Positions 28,128 through 36,447 of a stretch of 64,000 nt of DNA are shown piece by piece; position 1 is the stretch's first letter, and every line of letters begins with the position of its first letter. The DNA lies in assembly GCF_024652905.1 (NCBI RefSeq), contig NZ_CP102428.1:2864501-2928500 (forward strand). The letters run 5' to 3'. Under the pieces are notes generated by a model. The model did not search any database. It was given only the letters and a program-made list of their open reading frames with translations, and was not told where the DNA came from. The position numbers were made by a program, and so were the translations under genes. This DNA comes from Pseudomonas oryzihabitans. GTDB lineage: Bacteria; Pseudomonadota; Gammaproteobacteria; Pseudomonadales; Pseudomonadaceae.

Positions 28128-28529
28128 ATGACCACGACCGACCTCATCGACGCCTATTACGCCGCCTTCAATGCCGGCGACATGGACATCTTTCTGGAGT
28201 TGCTCACCGAGGATGTGGTCCACGACATCAACCAGGGCGAGCGTCAGGTGGGCAAGGCCGCCTTCGCGGCCTTCATGGCGCACATGAATCGCTGCTATCG
28301 CGAACGCCTGACCGACCTGGTCGTCATGGCCGAACCCAGCGGGCGCCGCGCCGCCGCCGAATTCGTCATCCACGGCGAGTACCTGGCTAGCGACGAAGGC
28401 CTGCCACCGGCCAGCGGCCAGACCTATCGCCTGCCGGTAGGGGCCTTCTTCGAGATCCGCGACGGCAAGGTGGCGCGGGTGACCAACTACTACAACCTCA
28501 ACGACTGGATAGCCCAGGTCGGCGGCTGA
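28128..28529 (+). CDS. SnoaL-like / ketosteroid isomerase-related (NTF2 fold) protein
   Basis: A 133-residue NTF2-fold protein. The pattern LIDAYYAAFNAGDMDIFLELLTEDVVHDIN and the end VGAFFEIRDGKVARVTNYYNLNDWI place it in the SnoaL-like group, which includes isomerases and cyclases but also many uncharacterised proteins. The longer upstream open frame is antisense to the GNAT gene and was rejected as part of this gene. GACAGG precedes the ATG. No specific substrate can be assigned. Confidence 0.85.
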   Translation: MTTTDLIDAYYAAFNAGDMDIFLELLTEDVVHDINQGERQVGKAAFAAFMAHMNRCYRERLTDLVVMAEPSGRRAAAEFVIHGEYLASDEGLPPASGQTYRLPVGAFFEIRDGKVARVTNYYNLNDWIAQVGG

Positions 28530-28603
28530 CGTCCGTCAGTTGACGGGAGCGCCGTCCCGTCGGCAGGGGTCGCATGGAAACCACCCCTGACCCAGGAGTT
28601 TCC

Positions 28604-28972
28604 ATGCCCACCCTTCCCAGCGATTCCGTCTGCAGCCTGGCCCCCGTCTTCGCCATCCAGCCCGATCAGGTCGAGGCCTTCAAGCGCCTGGGCGAGGCCA
28701 TGCTGCAGCGCACCCAGAGCGAACCCGGCTGCCTCTACTACGGTTTCTGCTACGACGGCGCCACAGCGCGTTGCCGCGAGGGCTACCGCGATGCCCAGGC
28801 GCTGCTGGCCCACCTGGACAACGTCGGCGATCTGCTGGAACAGGCCCAGGCCATCGCCACCCTGGAGCGCTTCGAGGTATTCGGCGCGGCCGATCAGCTG
28901 AAGCAGCTACGCGAGCCGCTGGCGGCGCTGAACGCCCGCTTCTTCGTCATGGCCGCAGGCTTCCGCCGCTAG
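28604..28972 (+). CDS. antibiotic biosynthesis monooxygenase (ABM) domain protein
   Basis: A 122-residue dimeric alpha/beta-barrel protein. The ABM signature is LYYGFCYDGATARCREGYRDAQALLAHL with the preceding EAMLQRTQSEPGC. The start at 28604 has AGGAG at 28594. Its 3' end overlaps the convergent acyltransferase by 26 bp. Such proteins are small cofactor-free oxygenases or stress proteins (YgiN-like); function here is unknown. Confidence 0.85.
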   Translation: MPTLPSDSVCSLAPVFAIQPDQVEAFKRLGEAMLQRTQSEPGCLYYGFCYDGATARCREGYRDAQALLAHLDNVGDLLEQAQAIATLERFEVFGAADQLKQLREPLAALNARFFVMAAGFRR

Positions 28973-30251
28973 CCTGGGGTGGCTTCTGCGGCGGCGCCAG
29001 ACGCGGCAGCAGCACCTTGAGAATGCGCTTGCGGGTCGGCACCACCAGCCGCTCCTGGAACAGCACGCAGAGCACCACCACCGCCAGCAGGAACAGCCAA
29101 TACCATTCGATGGAATTGGTATAGGCCCCGGCGGCGGCGATGCAGACCTCGCGATTACCGCTGAGACAGGCTTTAAGATCGCCGCCGATCAACTGCTCCA
29201 GGGTCATGTAGATGCCCGACAGGGGCACGTGCAGGGCGAACATCGACAGCGAGGCCGCGCCCAGCCGCGGTGACCAGTGACGGATGCGCTCACTGGCCGG
29301 CTCCTGAGCCAGCGCGGCCAGGTAGACCAGGATCAGTTGCGACGGCAGGAACAGGCCGTTATGGAACAGGAAGTACCAGAACTTGGGCCCATGGGTGAAC
29401 AGTGCCGTACCCAGGGCGAAGCTCAGGACCAGGTAGCTCGCCAAGAGCACCCGCTGCCGCTCCGACGGTGCCCAGCCTCGCTCGTACTGGCGGCGAAAGA
29501 TGGCATACAGCAGGATGCCGGCGAGAAACTCCGGCAAACGGAACAAGGGCACCCGCTGCAGGAGGCCGGTGAAAGGCATGCCGTAGTTCTGGTTGGCGAT
29601 CACCAGCAGCGGCGGGATCAGATAGAGCGCCCAGACCAGCAGCAACAGCTGCCAGGGACGTTCGCTGGTCATCAGCCGCGGTGCCAGCTTGGGAAAGGTC
29701 AGATAGAAGAAGAACAGCGCCGAGATCGACCAGAGCGGCGCATTGAAGGTGAGATAGTAGGGATTCCAGGCCTGCAGCATGAACAGTTGCAGCACGGCGT
29801 TGAAGGCCAGCTCCACGTTGGTCATGAAGTGCTGGAACAGCTCGGGATTGGTCCGTGCCAGGGGCTCGTTGGTGTCGAACACCACGAAGCGGATGCTGGC
29901 CGTGGCCGCACCCGGCGGTATGCCGAGGCTGCCGATCCAGGTCACCACCGCCATCGCCAGCAGCAGCGCGAAGATATGGATCGGATAGAGGTTGGCGAAC
30001 CTCTTGACCCAGAAGCTGCGCGCCGGCTCGCGCAGGCTGCCACGGCCGCAATAGACATGGGCGAGCAGAAAGCCGGAGAGCACGAAGAAGGTGCTGGTGG
30101 CGAAGAAGCCCATACTGGTGATCTCGTCCAGCAGGGGGATGGTCTTGCGCTCGGGATAGAAATGGATGGTGTGGTAGACGACCACATAGAAACCCATCAG
30201 GAACCTGAGCCACTCCAGACCGATGAAGCGGTGTTTATCTAAAGTCTGCAC
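28947..30251 (-). CDS. acyltransferase 3 family membrane protein
   Basis: A 434-residue inner-membrane O-acyltransferase (OafA/YrhL/NodX class) with about ten membrane helices. The N-terminal block GLEWLRFLMGFYVVVYHTIHF includes the conserved Arg and the catalytic-like His of the family; GFFATSTFFVLSGFLLAHVY and RFANLYPIHIFAL follow. Such enzymes acetylate or acylate surface glycans, exopolysaccharide or LPS. It ends inside the ABM gene on the other strand by 26 bp. There is no adjacent glycan cluster, so the target is unknown. Confidence 0.9.
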   Translation of the reverse strand: MQTLDKHRFIGLEWLRFLMGFYVVVYHTIHFYPERKTIPLLDEITSMGFFATSTFFVLSGFLLAHVYCGRGSLREPARSFWVKRFANLYPIHIFALLLAMAVVTWIGSLGIPPGAATASIRFVVFDTNEPLARTNPELFQHFMTNVELAFNAVLQLFMLQAWNPYYLTFNAPLWSISALFFFYLTFPKLAPRLMTSERPWQLLLLVWALYLIPPLLVIANQNYGMPFTGLLQRVPLFRLPEFLAGILLYAIFRRQYERGWAPSERQRVLLASYLVLSFALGTALFTHGPKFWYFLFHNGLFLPSQLILVYLAALAQEPASERIRHWSPRLGAASLSMFALHVPLSGIYMTLEQLIGGDLKACLSGNREVCIAAAGAYTNSIEWYWLFLLAVVVLCVLFQERLVVPTRKRILKVLLPRLAPPQKPPQASGGSLRP

Positions 30252-30346
30252 TAAGGCGTTACTCGTCTGGCCTCGTCCGCGGGACGATGGGTCCGGCCTA
30301 CCTGCACCGGATCGGTTATGTTACCCGCACCTGACCACCAGGGCTG

Positions 30347-31501
30347 CTAACCGCGCCCCAGTACACCGATCACCAAGCGATCCAGCGAACCCCATAGCCA
30401 CTCGCGCGCCCGTCGCCACCAGGGACGACTGCGCCAGAATTCCAGGGTGATCTCGCGGCTCTGGGCGAAATCCTTGACGAAGCTGGCCGCCACCGCCTGG
30501 CTCAGACCGCGATCCACCGCCTCGACATTGGCCTCCAGGTTGAATCTCAGATTCCAGTGATCGAAATTGCAGGAGCCGACGCTGACCCAGTGGTCCACCA
30601 GCACCATCTTGGCGTGGATGAACCTGGGCTGGTATTCGTAGATGCGCACGCCCGCGCGCAACAGGCTGCGGTAGTAGCGCTGCCCGGCGAAGCGCACCGG
30701 CGGATTGTCGGTATGGCGACCGGTGAGCAACAGGCGCACGTCGACGCCGCGCCGCGCGGCGCGCCGCAAGGCCCAGCGCACGCGCCAGGTCGGCAGAAAG
30801 TAGGGTGTAGCGAACCAGATGCGCTCCTGGCCACCCACCAGGGCGCGGATCAAGGCCTGCAGGATGTCGCGGTGCTGACGGGCATCGGCATAGGCGACCC
30901 GGCCCTGCCCTTCTTGGGCAACGGGCGGCGGCGGTGGACGCTCGTGTCCCCGCCGCGGTCGCGGCTTCCAGGCGCGGCGGCGACGGACCGCTTCCCATTG
31001 CCGCTCGAACAGGGCCAGCCAGTCCGCCACCAGCGGACCCTGGATACGCACCATCACCTCGTGCCAGTTGCAGTCGCTCTTGGCCGGATCCCAGAAGTCA
31101 TCGGTCGCGCCGCTGCCACCGACAAAGGCCTCTTCGCCGTCGATAACGAAGATCTTGCGATGATCGCGGTGCAGGTTGTGCAAGCCATGGCCGAAGCGCA
31201 CGGGATTGAAGAGCCGCAGCTCGGCGCCCGCCTCTTCCAGCTGGCGGCGCAAACCGGCGTCCATCCGCAGGGTACCGAAGCCGTCGAACAGGCAGCGCAC
31301 CACGACGCCCCGACGGGCCGCCTCGGTCAGCGCCACGAGCAGCTGCTCGGAGCAACTGCCGGCTTCCACCAGATAGAGTTCGACATCGATCTGGCGACTG
31401 GCGCCAGCGATGGATTCGAGCATGGCCGGAAAGAACCGACCGCCGTCCACCAGCAATTCGAACCTGTTGTTTTCCCGCCATGGAAAGACGGCGCCCCGCA
31501 T
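30347..31501 (-). CDS. clsB: phospholipase D-family cardiolipin synthase (ClsB-like)
   Basis: A 384-residue protein with two HKD motifs, HRKIFVID (114-121) and HAKMVLVD (296-303), and no N-terminal membrane helices, the layout of ClsB/YbhO. It joins phosphatidyl groups to make cardiolipin or phosphatidylglycerol. An arginine- and proline-rich linker (about 175-200) separates the two halves. ATG 31501 with AGGAAG upstream was preferred to an upstream in-frame start at 31618 that adds unrelated sequence. A second, ClsA-type gene is at 58514, so the cell has at least two cardiolipin synthases. Confidence 0.9.
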   Translation of the reverse strand: MRGAVFPWRENNRFELLVDGGRFFPAMLESIAGASRQIDVELYLVEAGSCSEQLLVALTEAARRGVVVRCLFDGFGTLRMDAGLRRQLEEAGAELRLFNPVRFGHGLHNLHRDHRKIFVIDGEEAFVGGSGATDDFWDPAKSDCNWHEVMVRIQGPLVADWLALFERQWEAVRRRRAWKPRPRRGHERPPPPPVAQEGQGRVAYADARQHRDILQALIRALVGGQERIWFATPYFLPTWRVRWALRRAARRGVDVRLLLTGRHTDNPPVRFAGQRYYRSLLRAGVRIYEYQPRFIHAKMVLVDHWVSVGSCNFDHWNLRFNLEANVEAVDRGLSQAVAASFVKDFAQSREITLEFWRSRPWWRRAREWLWGSLDRLVIGVLGRG

Positions 31502-31659
31502 GCTTCCTACTCCGTGCCTGTGGCCATTGCATAAGAAGGCGCGGACGAAGGTTCGTTCAGTGGCGGTCGTGGTTTGGCTGGCGAGTGCCGGCCTGGGAAG
31601 TCTCGCCAGCCCTGGCACGCCGCCTGCCCGACGGCCTGCGCCGATGGACGGCGGCGCGC

Positions 31660-33798
31660 CTAGAGCGTCGGCTCGGGGCGCCGGGAGATCCAGTCCACCT
31701 GCTGCGGGAAGCGTCCGGTCAGCTCGGCGCTCAATGGCCGGGAAACCAGGAAGCCCTGCATGATCTCGCAGCCATGCTCAAGCAGCCAATCGCGCTGTTC
31801 CAGAGTCTCCACCCCTTCGGCGATGACCTCCAGATCCAGGTTGCGGCCCAGTTCGAGGATGGTGCTGACGATGGCGGCATCGCGCGAGGAATCCAGCATG
31901 TTGGCAATGAACAGCTGATCGATCTTGAGGGTATCCAGTTCGAAGTGACGCAGATAGGCCAGCGAAGAATAGCCGGTGCCGAAGTCGTCCACCGCGATAC
32001 GCACGCCCAGCGCCCGCAGTTGTGACAGCTGCGCCCGGGTGTAGTCGATGTCGTGCATCAGTGCCGATTCGGTCACCTCGATTTCCAGCTGCTCGGGCCG
32101 CAGCTGGTGGGTCTCGATGATCTGGCGCAGACTCTCCGTCAGTTGCGGCATGCCGAATTGCACCGGGCTGAGGTTGATGCTCAGCAGCAGTTCGTCGCCA
32201 TAGATCTCCTGCAGGGACTGCAGCTTGGTCGCGCCTTCGCGGAAGATCCAGTCACCGATGCGGTTGATCAGCCGGGTCTCTTCCAGCAGCGGGATGAAGA
32301 CACTGGGCGAGACCTTGCCGGCCACCGTGTGCTCCCAGCGCAGCAACGCCTCGAAGCCACGCAGGCGACCGTCGCGCAGATAGACCTGCGGCTGGTAGGC
32401 GAGCACGAAATCCTTGTTGTCGATGGCATTGCGCACGCTTTCTTCGAGCATCAGCCGGGAACGGGCACGGCCATTCATTTCCGGCGAGAAGAAACGGTAT
32501 TGCTGACGACCGCCACGCTTGGCCTCGTACATGGCGATGTCGGCCGAGCGCAACAGGCCGTCCACGGTGTGGCCGCAGTCGGGATAGCTGGCGATGCCGA
32601 TGCTGGCGCCCAGGCTGACCTCCATGCCGTCGATGCGATGCACCGTGGCCAGCAGCTCCAGCAGCTTTTCGGCGACCCGGGCGGCATCCTCGGGATGCTC
32701 CAGGGAATCGAGCAGTGCAGTGAATTCGTCACCGCCCATGCGCGCCAGGATGTCATAGGGCCGCATGCAACTCTTGAGCTGCTCGGCGACGATGCACAGC
32801 ACCCGGTCACCCGCTTCGTGGCCGAGGGAATCGTTGATGCGCTTGAAGCCATCGAGATCGATGTAGAGCACGGCCATGCGTTTGCCGTTGCGACCGCTGC
32901 GCGCCAGCGCCGCTTCCAGCGTCTGGTTGAAGCCGCGGCGATTGAGCAGGCCGGTCAGGGCATCGGTGACGGCCTGGGATTCCAGTTGGTCCTGCAACTC
33001 GCGCATGCGCGACATGTCCAGGGCGATGATGACCATGGCCCGTTGCATGCGTGGCAGCGGCGCACAGGACAGCGCCACCGGCAGGCTGTCGCCGCGGTTG
33101 GTACGCAGGCGCGCGTCGTGCAAGCGATAGGTCTCGCGGCGGTCGTAGTGCTCCATGAAGGGCGAGGTCTGCCAGTCGTCGAGACCGCTGCCGCCTTCGA
33201 GGAAGTCGAGAAAGTTGGCGTGTACCAGGTCGCTGACGCTGCATCTCAACATGCGGGCGATGGCGGCGTTGGCGAAGGTCACCCGACCCTGCTCGTTGAC
33301 GGTGAGGATGCCCTCGGCGGCGTTGTCGAGCAGCGAGTCGCTGAACGACTTGGCCAGCTCCAGCTGCTGGGTGGCCTGCAGCAACTCGCGGCGATTGCGC
33401 TCGTGATCGAGCAACGAGCGCACCTTGTGCCTGAGGATGTTGGGATCGACGGGCTTGAGCAGGTAGTCCACCGCACCGGTGGCATAGCCGCGCAGCACCG
33501 ATTCGTAGGAGTGGGCTTCAGCGGAGACGAAGATGATCGGCGTGAAGCGGGTGCGCAGGTTGCTGCGCATGATGCGCGCCACCTCGAAGCCGTCCATGAT
33601 CGGCATCTGGACGTCGAGCAGGACCAGGTCCACGGTTTCGTCCAGCAGGTATTGCAAGGCGCGCTCACCCGAGGCGGCGGTGATCACCCGCCAGTTCCCG
33701 ACCTCCAGCACGGCCTGCATGGCGAACAGGTTCTCCTGACGATCGTCGACCACCAGCAACACCGGGCCTTGTTCTGTCTGCGGCAACGGGCACTCCAT
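31660..33798 (-). CDS. response-regulator c-di-GMP protein: REC-PAS-GGDEF-EAL
   Basis: A 712-residue soluble protein. An N-terminal receiver domain (about 12-130; DD18-19 and phospho-acceptor Asp62 in LLDVQMP) is followed by a PAS domain (about 150-265), GGDEF (GGDEF at 355-359 with an RPYD inhibitory site at 346-349) and EAL (EALLRW 483-488; DDFGTGYSSL near 620). Both catalytic motifs look intact, so it may make or break c-di-GMP depending on phosphorylation. No cognate kinase is adjacent. The ATG at 33798 was preferred to the TTG directly upstream; AGAAGAGG precedes it. Confidence 0.93.
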   Translation of the reverse strand: MECPLPQTEQGPVLLVVDDRQENLFAMQAVLEVGNWRVITAASGERALQYLLDETVDLVLLDVQMPIMDGFEVARIMRSNLRTRFTPIIFVSAEAHSYESVLRGYATGAVDYLLKPVDPNILRHKVRSLLDHERNRRELLQATQQLELAKSFSDSLLDNAAEGILTVNEQGRVTFANAAIARMLRCSVSDLVHANFLDFLEGGSGLDDWQTSPFMEHYDRRETYRLHDARLRTNRGDSLPVALSCAPLPRMQRAMVIIALDMSRMRELQDQLESQAVTDALTGLLNRRGFNQTLEAALARSGRNGKRMAVLYIDLDGFKRINDSLGHEAGDRVLCIVAEQLKSCMRPYDILARMGGDEFTALLDSLEHPEDAARVAEKLLELLATVHRIDGMEVSLGASIGIASYPDCGHTVDGLLRSADIAMYEAKRGGRQQYRFFSPEMNGRARSRLMLEESVRNAIDNKDFVLAYQPQVYLRDGRLRGFEALLRWEHTVAGKVSPSVFIPLLEETRLINRIGDWIFREGATKLQSLQEIYGDELLLSINLSPVQFGMPQLTESLRQIIETHQLRPEQLEIEVTESALMHDIDYTRAQLSQLRALGVRIAVDDFGTGYSSLAYLRHFELDTLKIDQLFIANMLDSSRDAAIVSTILELGRNLDLEVIAEGVETLEQRDWLLEHGCEIMQGFLVSRPLSAELTGRFPQQVDWISRRPEPTL

Positions 33799-33981
33799 CA
33801 AGCCTCTTCTCCCCGCGGCGTCTGCCGCCGTGCAGCAGCCATGCGCGGCTGGCTACCCCTTCCCTTCGTGTCCGTTATGCGATGTGTCGCTCCAACCCTA
33901 CTAGCGTAGCAGCCGGACAGACACCTGCCGCCTGCAATTTGACAGGAGGGGGCCTTCGCGACGTCTATCAGAGCGCAAAAT

Positions 33982-34023
33982 GAAAAAGCAGTTTCCGCAA
34001 CCCTTCACCAAGGTGCGGAAACT
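33982..34023 (-). terminator. rho-independent terminator after the OmpA lipoprotein gene
   Basis: AGTTTCCGCA (33990-33999) and TGCGGAAACT (34014-34023) form a 10-bp stem; on the minus strand it runs into GCTTTTTCATTTT. It ends the gene whose stop is at 34049. Confidence 0.9.
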
Positions 34024-34048
34024 ACGGGTCGCGGGCGACGAGCGGTCA

Positions 34049-34744
34049 CTATTGGGCGGGGGTGCCAGTAGCGCCGGGCAGGGGACGCAGGTTGACCTCG
34101 ACGCGGCGATTCTGCGCCCGACCATCGGCGGTGGCATTGCTGGCGATGGGCGCATCGGGACCGGCGCCACGGGTGCTCAACCGCGCCGTGGGTACGCCCT
34201 GGGCGGTCAGGTAGCCGGCGACATTCTGGGCGCGGCGCTGGGACAGTTCGACGTTGTGGGCGCGGCTGCCGGTGCTGTCGGTATAGCCGACGATCTCGAT
34301 GCTGTTCTGATCGAACTGCTTGAAGGAATTGGCCAGATCGTTCAGCGGCTTGTAGAAGCTGTTGGCGATATCGGCGGAATCGGTGGCGAAGGTGATGTTG
34401 CCCGGCATGATCAGCTTGATGTCATCGCCCTGACGCTGCACCTCGACACCGGTATTTTCCATCTGCCGACGCAATTCGGCTTCCTGGCGATCGGCGTAGT
34501 AACCGTAGCCGGCAGCGGCTGCGCCCACGGCAGCGGCGCCGATCAGCGCGCCCTTGCCCCGATGGTTGTGATCGATGGCGGCACCGGCGACGGCACCGGC
34601 CAAGGCACCCAGGCCACCGTACTTGGCGGTCTTGGAGGTGCCACCGCTGACCTGACCCTGGTTTTCGTAGGGATTGGGGGATGCGCATCCAGCCAGGGTG
34701 GCCAGGGCCAGGCTGGCGAGAAGGATACGGGTGGGCAGCGCCAT
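34049..34744 (-). CDS. OmpA family lipoprotein (YiaD-like)
   Basis: A 231-residue outer-membrane lipoprotein. Signal peptide residues 1-19 end in LAGC with Cys20 as lipidation site. Residues 40-85 hold glycine-rich hydrophobic stretches (GGLGALAGAVAGAA, GALIGAAAVGAAAAGYGY) of the glycine-zipper type. The C-terminal OmpA/Pal domain binds peptidoglycan (EIVGYTDSTGSRAHNVELSQRRAQNV). The ATG has AAGGAG. It likely ties outer membrane to the cell wall. TAGAAT at 34793-34798 (minus strand) is a possible -10. It is monocistronic with its own terminator. Confidence 0.92.
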   Translation of the reverse strand: MALPTRILLASLALATLAGCASPNPYENQGQVSGGTSKTAKYGGLGALAGAVAGAAIDHNHRGKGALIGAAAVGAAAAGYGYYADRQEAELRRQMENTGVEVQRQGDDIKLIMPGNITFATDSADIANSFYKPLNDLANSFKQFDQNSIEIVGYTDSTGSRAHNVELSQRRAQNVAGYLTAQGVPTARLSTRGAGPDAPIASNATADGRAQNRRVEVNLRPLPGATGTPAQ

Positions 34745-34915
34745 GTCTTTACTCCTTGAAATCCATCGCGGCGGACAGGGCCGCTCCTGGCAATTCTAGC
34801 TATGTGATCTGAATCGCAACTGAACGAGGCGGTAGCCACGGACACTTATCGCGATAGTGAGCCTCTAAGCCCACGATAGCCAGAATTGAAGATAGATAGC
34901 TTGCATATCGATTTT

Positions 34916-34946
34916 TTGCGATCTAAGGTTCGGTAGAACCCAATAT
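34916..34946 (+). promoter_or_regulatory. possible promoter/operator of the arsR cassette
   Basis: TTGCGA (34916-34921) and CAATAT (34941-34946) are spaced by 19 bp, with a dyad GGTTC-GGTA-GAACC at 34927-34940 between them. A dyad in an over-long spacer is a common repressor/activator arrangement. The gene start at 34962 lacks a clear ribosome site. This is a candidate self-regulation site for the ArsR protein. Confidence 0.35.
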
Positions 34947-34961
34947 GACGATACGACCGCA

Positions 34962-35252
34962 ATGGACGAGATCCTCAAGGCCCTGGCTAATCCCCTGCGT
35001 TGTCAGATCCTGGGCTGGCTGCGTGATCCCCAGCAGTATTTTCCGCACCAGGAACACGACCTGGGGACGGGCGTCTGCGCCGGGCAGATCGAGGCACGCG
35101 CCGGCCTGTCGCAGTCCACGGTCTCGGCGCATCTGGCCGTATTGACCCGTGCCGGCCTGGTCACCACGCGGCGCATCGGCCAATGGGTGTTCTACCAACG
35201 CGACGAGGCCGCCATTCAGGCCTTTCTGCAACGTCTCGCTCGCGAACTCTAG
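34962..35252 (+). CDS. ArsR-family winged-helix transcriptional regulator
   Basis: A 96-residue ArsR/SmtB repressor. The helix-turn-helix is IEARAGLSQSTVSAHLAVLTRAGLV (about 47-71), followed by the beta-wing TTRRIGQWVFYQRDEAA. It has only two cysteines (Cys29-equivalent LRCQ and CAGQ) and lacks the ELCVCDL metal-binding motif of arsenic sensors, so it probably does not sense arsenite. It is first in a three-gene unit with an MFS exporter and an Old Yellow Enzyme, both of which it presumably represses. The inducer may be an electrophilic or aromatic compound, as inference from the cargo. Confidence 0.9.
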   Translation: MDEILKALANPLRCQILGWLRDPQQYFPHQEHDLGTGVCAGQIEARAGLSQSTVSAHLAVLTRAGLVTTRRIGQWVFYQRDEAAIQAFLQRLAREL

Positions 35253-35268
35253 TCTGCAAGGAATCCTG

Positions 35269-36432
35269 ATGCCCGCTTCCCTCATCGTGCTGGCGCTGAG
35301 CGCTTTCGCCATCGGCACCACCGAATTCGTCATCATGGGGCTGCTGCCCAATGTCGCCGCCGATCTCGGCGTGTCCATCCCTAGCGCCGGCTGGCTGGTC
35401 ACCGGCTATGCCCTGGGTGTGGCCGTCGGCGCGCCCTTCATGGCGCTGGCCACGGCCCACTGGCCGCGCAAGCGCGCCCTGCTCGCCCTGATGGGCATCT
35501 TCATCGTCGGCAACCTGCTCTGCGCGGTGGCCAGTGGCTACAACATGCTGATGCTGGCCCGGGTGGTCACGGCGCTCTGCCACGGTGCCTTCTTTGGCAT
35601 TGGCGCCGTGGTGGCCGCGAGCCTGGTGCCGGAGAATCGCCGCGCCTCGGCGGTGGCCCTGATGTTCACCGGTCTGACCCTGGCCAATGTGCTGGGCGTG
35701 CCCTTGGGCACCGCCCTCGGCCAGGCCGCCGGCTGGCGTTCGACCTTCTGGGCGGTGGTGGCGATCGGCGTGGTCGCCCTGATCGGTCTCTGGCGGGTCC
35801 TACCCACCGATCGCAACCAGCCGCGCGCCGATCTGCGCCGGGAGTTGCTCGCCCTGCGCGGCCTGGGCTTCTGGTTGGCGCTGTCGATGACAGTGTTCTT
35901 CGCGGCCTCCATGTTCGCCCTCTTCACCTATGTCGCGCCGCTGCTGCAGGAGGTCACCGGCGTCTCGCCCCGTGGCGTCACCGGCACCCTGCTGTTGATC
36001 GGCCTGGGCCTGACCCTGGGCAACTTCATCGGCGGTCGGCTGGCCGACTGGCGCCTGGCCACCAGCCTGGTGGGCATCTTCGTCGCCCTGGCGCTGACCT
36101 CCGCCGCCCTGCGCTGGACCGGCCAGGCCTTCCTGCCCGCCGAGATCACCCTCTTCCTCTGGGCCGCGGCCGCCTTCGCCGCCGTACCGGCCCTGCAGAT
36201 CAACGTGGTCACCTTCGGCAAGGACGCGCCGAATCTGGTCTCGACCCTCAACATCGGCGCCTTCAACGTGGGCAACGCCCTCGGCGCCTGGGTCGGTGGC
36301 CTGGTGATCGATCACGGTCTGGGTCTTACCGCGGTACCCCTCGCCGCCAGCGGGCTCGCCCTGCTGGCCCTCATCGCCACCCTGCTGACCGCCAGCCAGG
36401 CCCGCAAGAGCGGCCTGGCGACCGCCAGCTAA
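35269..36432 (+). CDS. MFS transporter (DHA1/AraJ-like drug:H+ antiporter)
   Basis: A 387-residue, 12-helix major facilitator of the AraJ/PbuE type. The signature between helices 1 and 2, FAIGTTEFVIMGLLPNVA, and the helix 2-3 motif MALATAHWPRKRALL are characteristic. It should export a small organic molecule. ATG 35269 with AAGGAAT was chosen; the open frame extends 40 codons into arsR without similarity. It lies 16 bp after arsR and 15 bp before the alkene reductase, so all three are one operon. Confidence 0.92.
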   Translation: MPASLIVLALSAFAIGTTEFVIMGLLPNVAADLGVSIPSAGWLVTGYALGVAVGAPFMALATAHWPRKRALLALMGIFIVGNLLCAVASGYNMLMLARVVTALCHGAFFGIGAVVAASLVPENRRASAVALMFTGLTLANVLGVPLGTALGQAAGWRSTFWAVVAIGVVALIGLWRVLPTDRNQPRADLRRELLALRGLGFWLALSMTVFFAASMFALFTYVAPLLQEVTGVSPRGVTGTLLLIGLGLTLGNFIGGRLADWRLATSLVGIFVALALTSAALRWTGQAFLPAEITLFLWAAAAFAAVPALQINVVTFGKDAPNLVSTLNIGAFNVGNALGAWVGGLVIDHGLGLTAVPLAASGLALLALIATLLTASQARKSGLATAS

Positions 36433-36447
36433 TCAAGAGAGCTAGCC

